6,142 nt of DNA from Bacteroidota bacterium. GTDB taxonomy: Bacteria; Bacteroidota; Bacteroidia; Bacteroidales; Prolixibacteraceae. Position 1 is the stretch's first letter. Each line of letters starts with the position of its first letter. Below, piece after piece: positions 5,420 to 6,142 of this stretch. The notes beneath the pieces are model-generated. The model searched no databases. It saw only the letters and a list, made by a program, of their open reading frames with translations, and had not been told where the DNA came from. The stretch covers positions 1 through 6,142 of the forward strand of contig JABMPI010000455.1 in the NCBI GenBank assembly GCA_013203755.1, given 5' to 3'. Position numbers and translations under genes: made by a program.

Positions 5420-6142
5420 ATGAACAAGCCATTATTCATTATTTTGCTCGTGTTTATAATTAGCGGATGCACGATTTTAGAAGAACCTTTGTGCGAAGTT
5501 GAGGAAATTGAAATAACCAATATTGAGTGTGTTACAGACAGCACCTATAACTTTACCCTCAATTTTAGATACACCAATGCAGGCAACCAATTCTTTGAAG
5601 TTTTTGGAAGGAAAAACACACCCCTGGGATATTTCAGTCTAGCAGATTTACCCTTAAATTTTGAGAATTTTAAAATGAGTGACAAGGAATATGATTTTAT
5701 AAAAATCTGTATAAACGACAATTCCGATTGTTGTGCTGAACACGAATTTCTGCCACCCGATTGTTCAGAGAAAGCCTGCGAAATAAGAGACTTAATAGTT
5801 ACAACCGGCGATTGTATTACCGATGGAAAATACAATTTAACACTGGACTTTGTTCACAAAAATGCCAGCAACGAATTCTTTGAAGTATTTGGTAGAGAAA
5901 ATGCACCGCTGGGTTATTTTAAACTCGCAGATTTGCCGCTAACAATTGAAAACTTCGAAACAAGTGGAAATGACTATGATTTTATTAAAGTGTGTATCAA
6001 CGACAATGCCGATTGTTGCAAAGTGAGCGAATTTTTAGCACCCAATTGTTCAGAGAAAGCTTGCAAAATAAGAGACTTAGTAGTTACAACCGGCGATTGT
6101 ATTACCGATGGAAAATACAATTTAACACTGGACTTTGTTCAC
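5420..6142 (+). CDS. Cys-rich tandem-repeat lipoprotein, 3' end beyond the window
   Basis: The frame opened by the ATG at 5420 stays open for 241 codons to the last base, with no stop, so the gene is partial. Residues 1-16 form a lipoprotein signal (Lys3, hydrophobic 5-14) ending in the lipobox ISGC with Cys17 as the lipid-bearing residue. The mature part is acidic at first (LEEP, then EVEEIE) and consists of 95-residue repeats starting at Cys25, Cys120 and Cys215; the third is cut by the window edge. Each full repeat has six cysteines at identical places (25, 37, 97, 104, 105, 115, then each plus 95), plus FFEVFGR, PLGYF, LADLPL, YDFIK, CINDN and DCC motifs. I do not recognise a named family. 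The pattern suggests a beta-rich disulfide-stabilised domain repeated along a stalk or surface protein in the cell envelope (inference). Antisense frames over this region have no family features, whereas this one has a lipobox and conserved repeats. Function unknown. Confidence 0.88.
   Translation, partial: MNKPLFIILLVFIISGCTILEEPLCEVEEIEITNIECVTDSTYNFTLNFRYTNAGNQFFEVFGRKNTPLGYFSLADLPLNFENFKMSDKEYDFIKICINDNSDCCAEHEFLPPDCSEKACEIRDLIVTTGDCITDGKYNLTLDFVHKNASNEFFEVFGRENAPLGYFKLADLPLTIENFETSGNDYDFIKVCINDNADCCKVSEFLAPNCSEKACKIRDLVVTTGDCITDGKYNLTLDFVH
5492..6142 (+). repeat. In-frame 285-bp tandem repeats within the lipoprotein gene
   Basis: Units begin at 5492, 5777 and 6062, each 285 bases (95 codons) with no indel; the third is cut at 6142 after 81 bases. 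By hand alignment, units 1 and 2 share 59 of 95 residues, whereas the visible part of unit 3 matches unit 2 at 25 of 27 residues. At DNA level 5761-5857 and 6046-6142 (97 bases) differ at only three positions. The array thus shows an old N-terminal unit and a recent duplication towards the C-terminal side. Further units beyond the window are likely. Confidence 0.92.

Noticed and set aside
5284..5835. Two minus-strand open frames (5284-5544 and 5545-5835) opposite the lipoprotein
   Set aside because: The + frame from 5420 has a lipobox, exact 95-residue periodicity and conserved cysteines; the antisense frames have none of these and no supporting initiation context.
1..6142. CRISPR array, tRNA/rRNA genes, insertion sequence or phage genes
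   Set aside because: No short spaced direct repeats, cloverleaf, rRNA-like stretch, transposase or phage protein is visible; the only direct repeats are the coding 285-bp units.

Overview
The window looks like chromosome of a member of the Bacteroidota. The evidence is the low GC, initiation regions that are A-rich and lack clear Shine-Dalgarno sequences, candidate promoters of the TAnnTTTG type, and the style of the proteins. The exact lineage cannot be read from the sequence; a marine or sediment member such as the Marinilabiliales is a guess.

Layout: positions 1-268 hold no gene, but contain a perfect 12-bp AT-rich hairpin near the left edge and a candidate promoter about 75 bases before the first gene. 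From 269 to 5266 five genes lie on the + strand: a GntP-family permease, a RidA-family (YjgF/UK114) protein, a fold-type III PLP enzyme of the D-threonine aldolase/D-serine dehydratase family, a peptidase-family M19 (renal-dipeptidase-like) metalloenzyme, and an exported alpha/beta-hydrolase. The gaps are 9, 107, 9 and 25 bases. Only the 107-base gap is large, and it contains a striking 16-bp perfect inverted repeat that may split or modulate the transcription unit. After a 153-base intergenic stretch, a sixth gene starts at 5420 and runs off the right edge. It encodes a lipoprotein built of exact 95-residue, six-cysteine repeats. It has no stop codon inside the window.

How the genes may work together (inference): the first four suggest uptake and breakdown of D-amino acids, beta-hydroxy D-amino acids or small peptides containing them. 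The permease would import the substrate, the M19 enzyme would cleave a dipeptide or acyl derivative in the cytoplasm, the PLP enzyme would split or dehydrate the released D-hydroxyamino acid, and RidA would remove the reactive enamine/imine that such PLP chemistry releases. The fifth gene, a periplasmic or secreted esterase-like hydrolase, does not have an obvious place in this scheme. The repeat lipoprotein is separated by a candidate terminator and promoter and is probably an independent surface or periplasmic protein. It is the least familiar item here.
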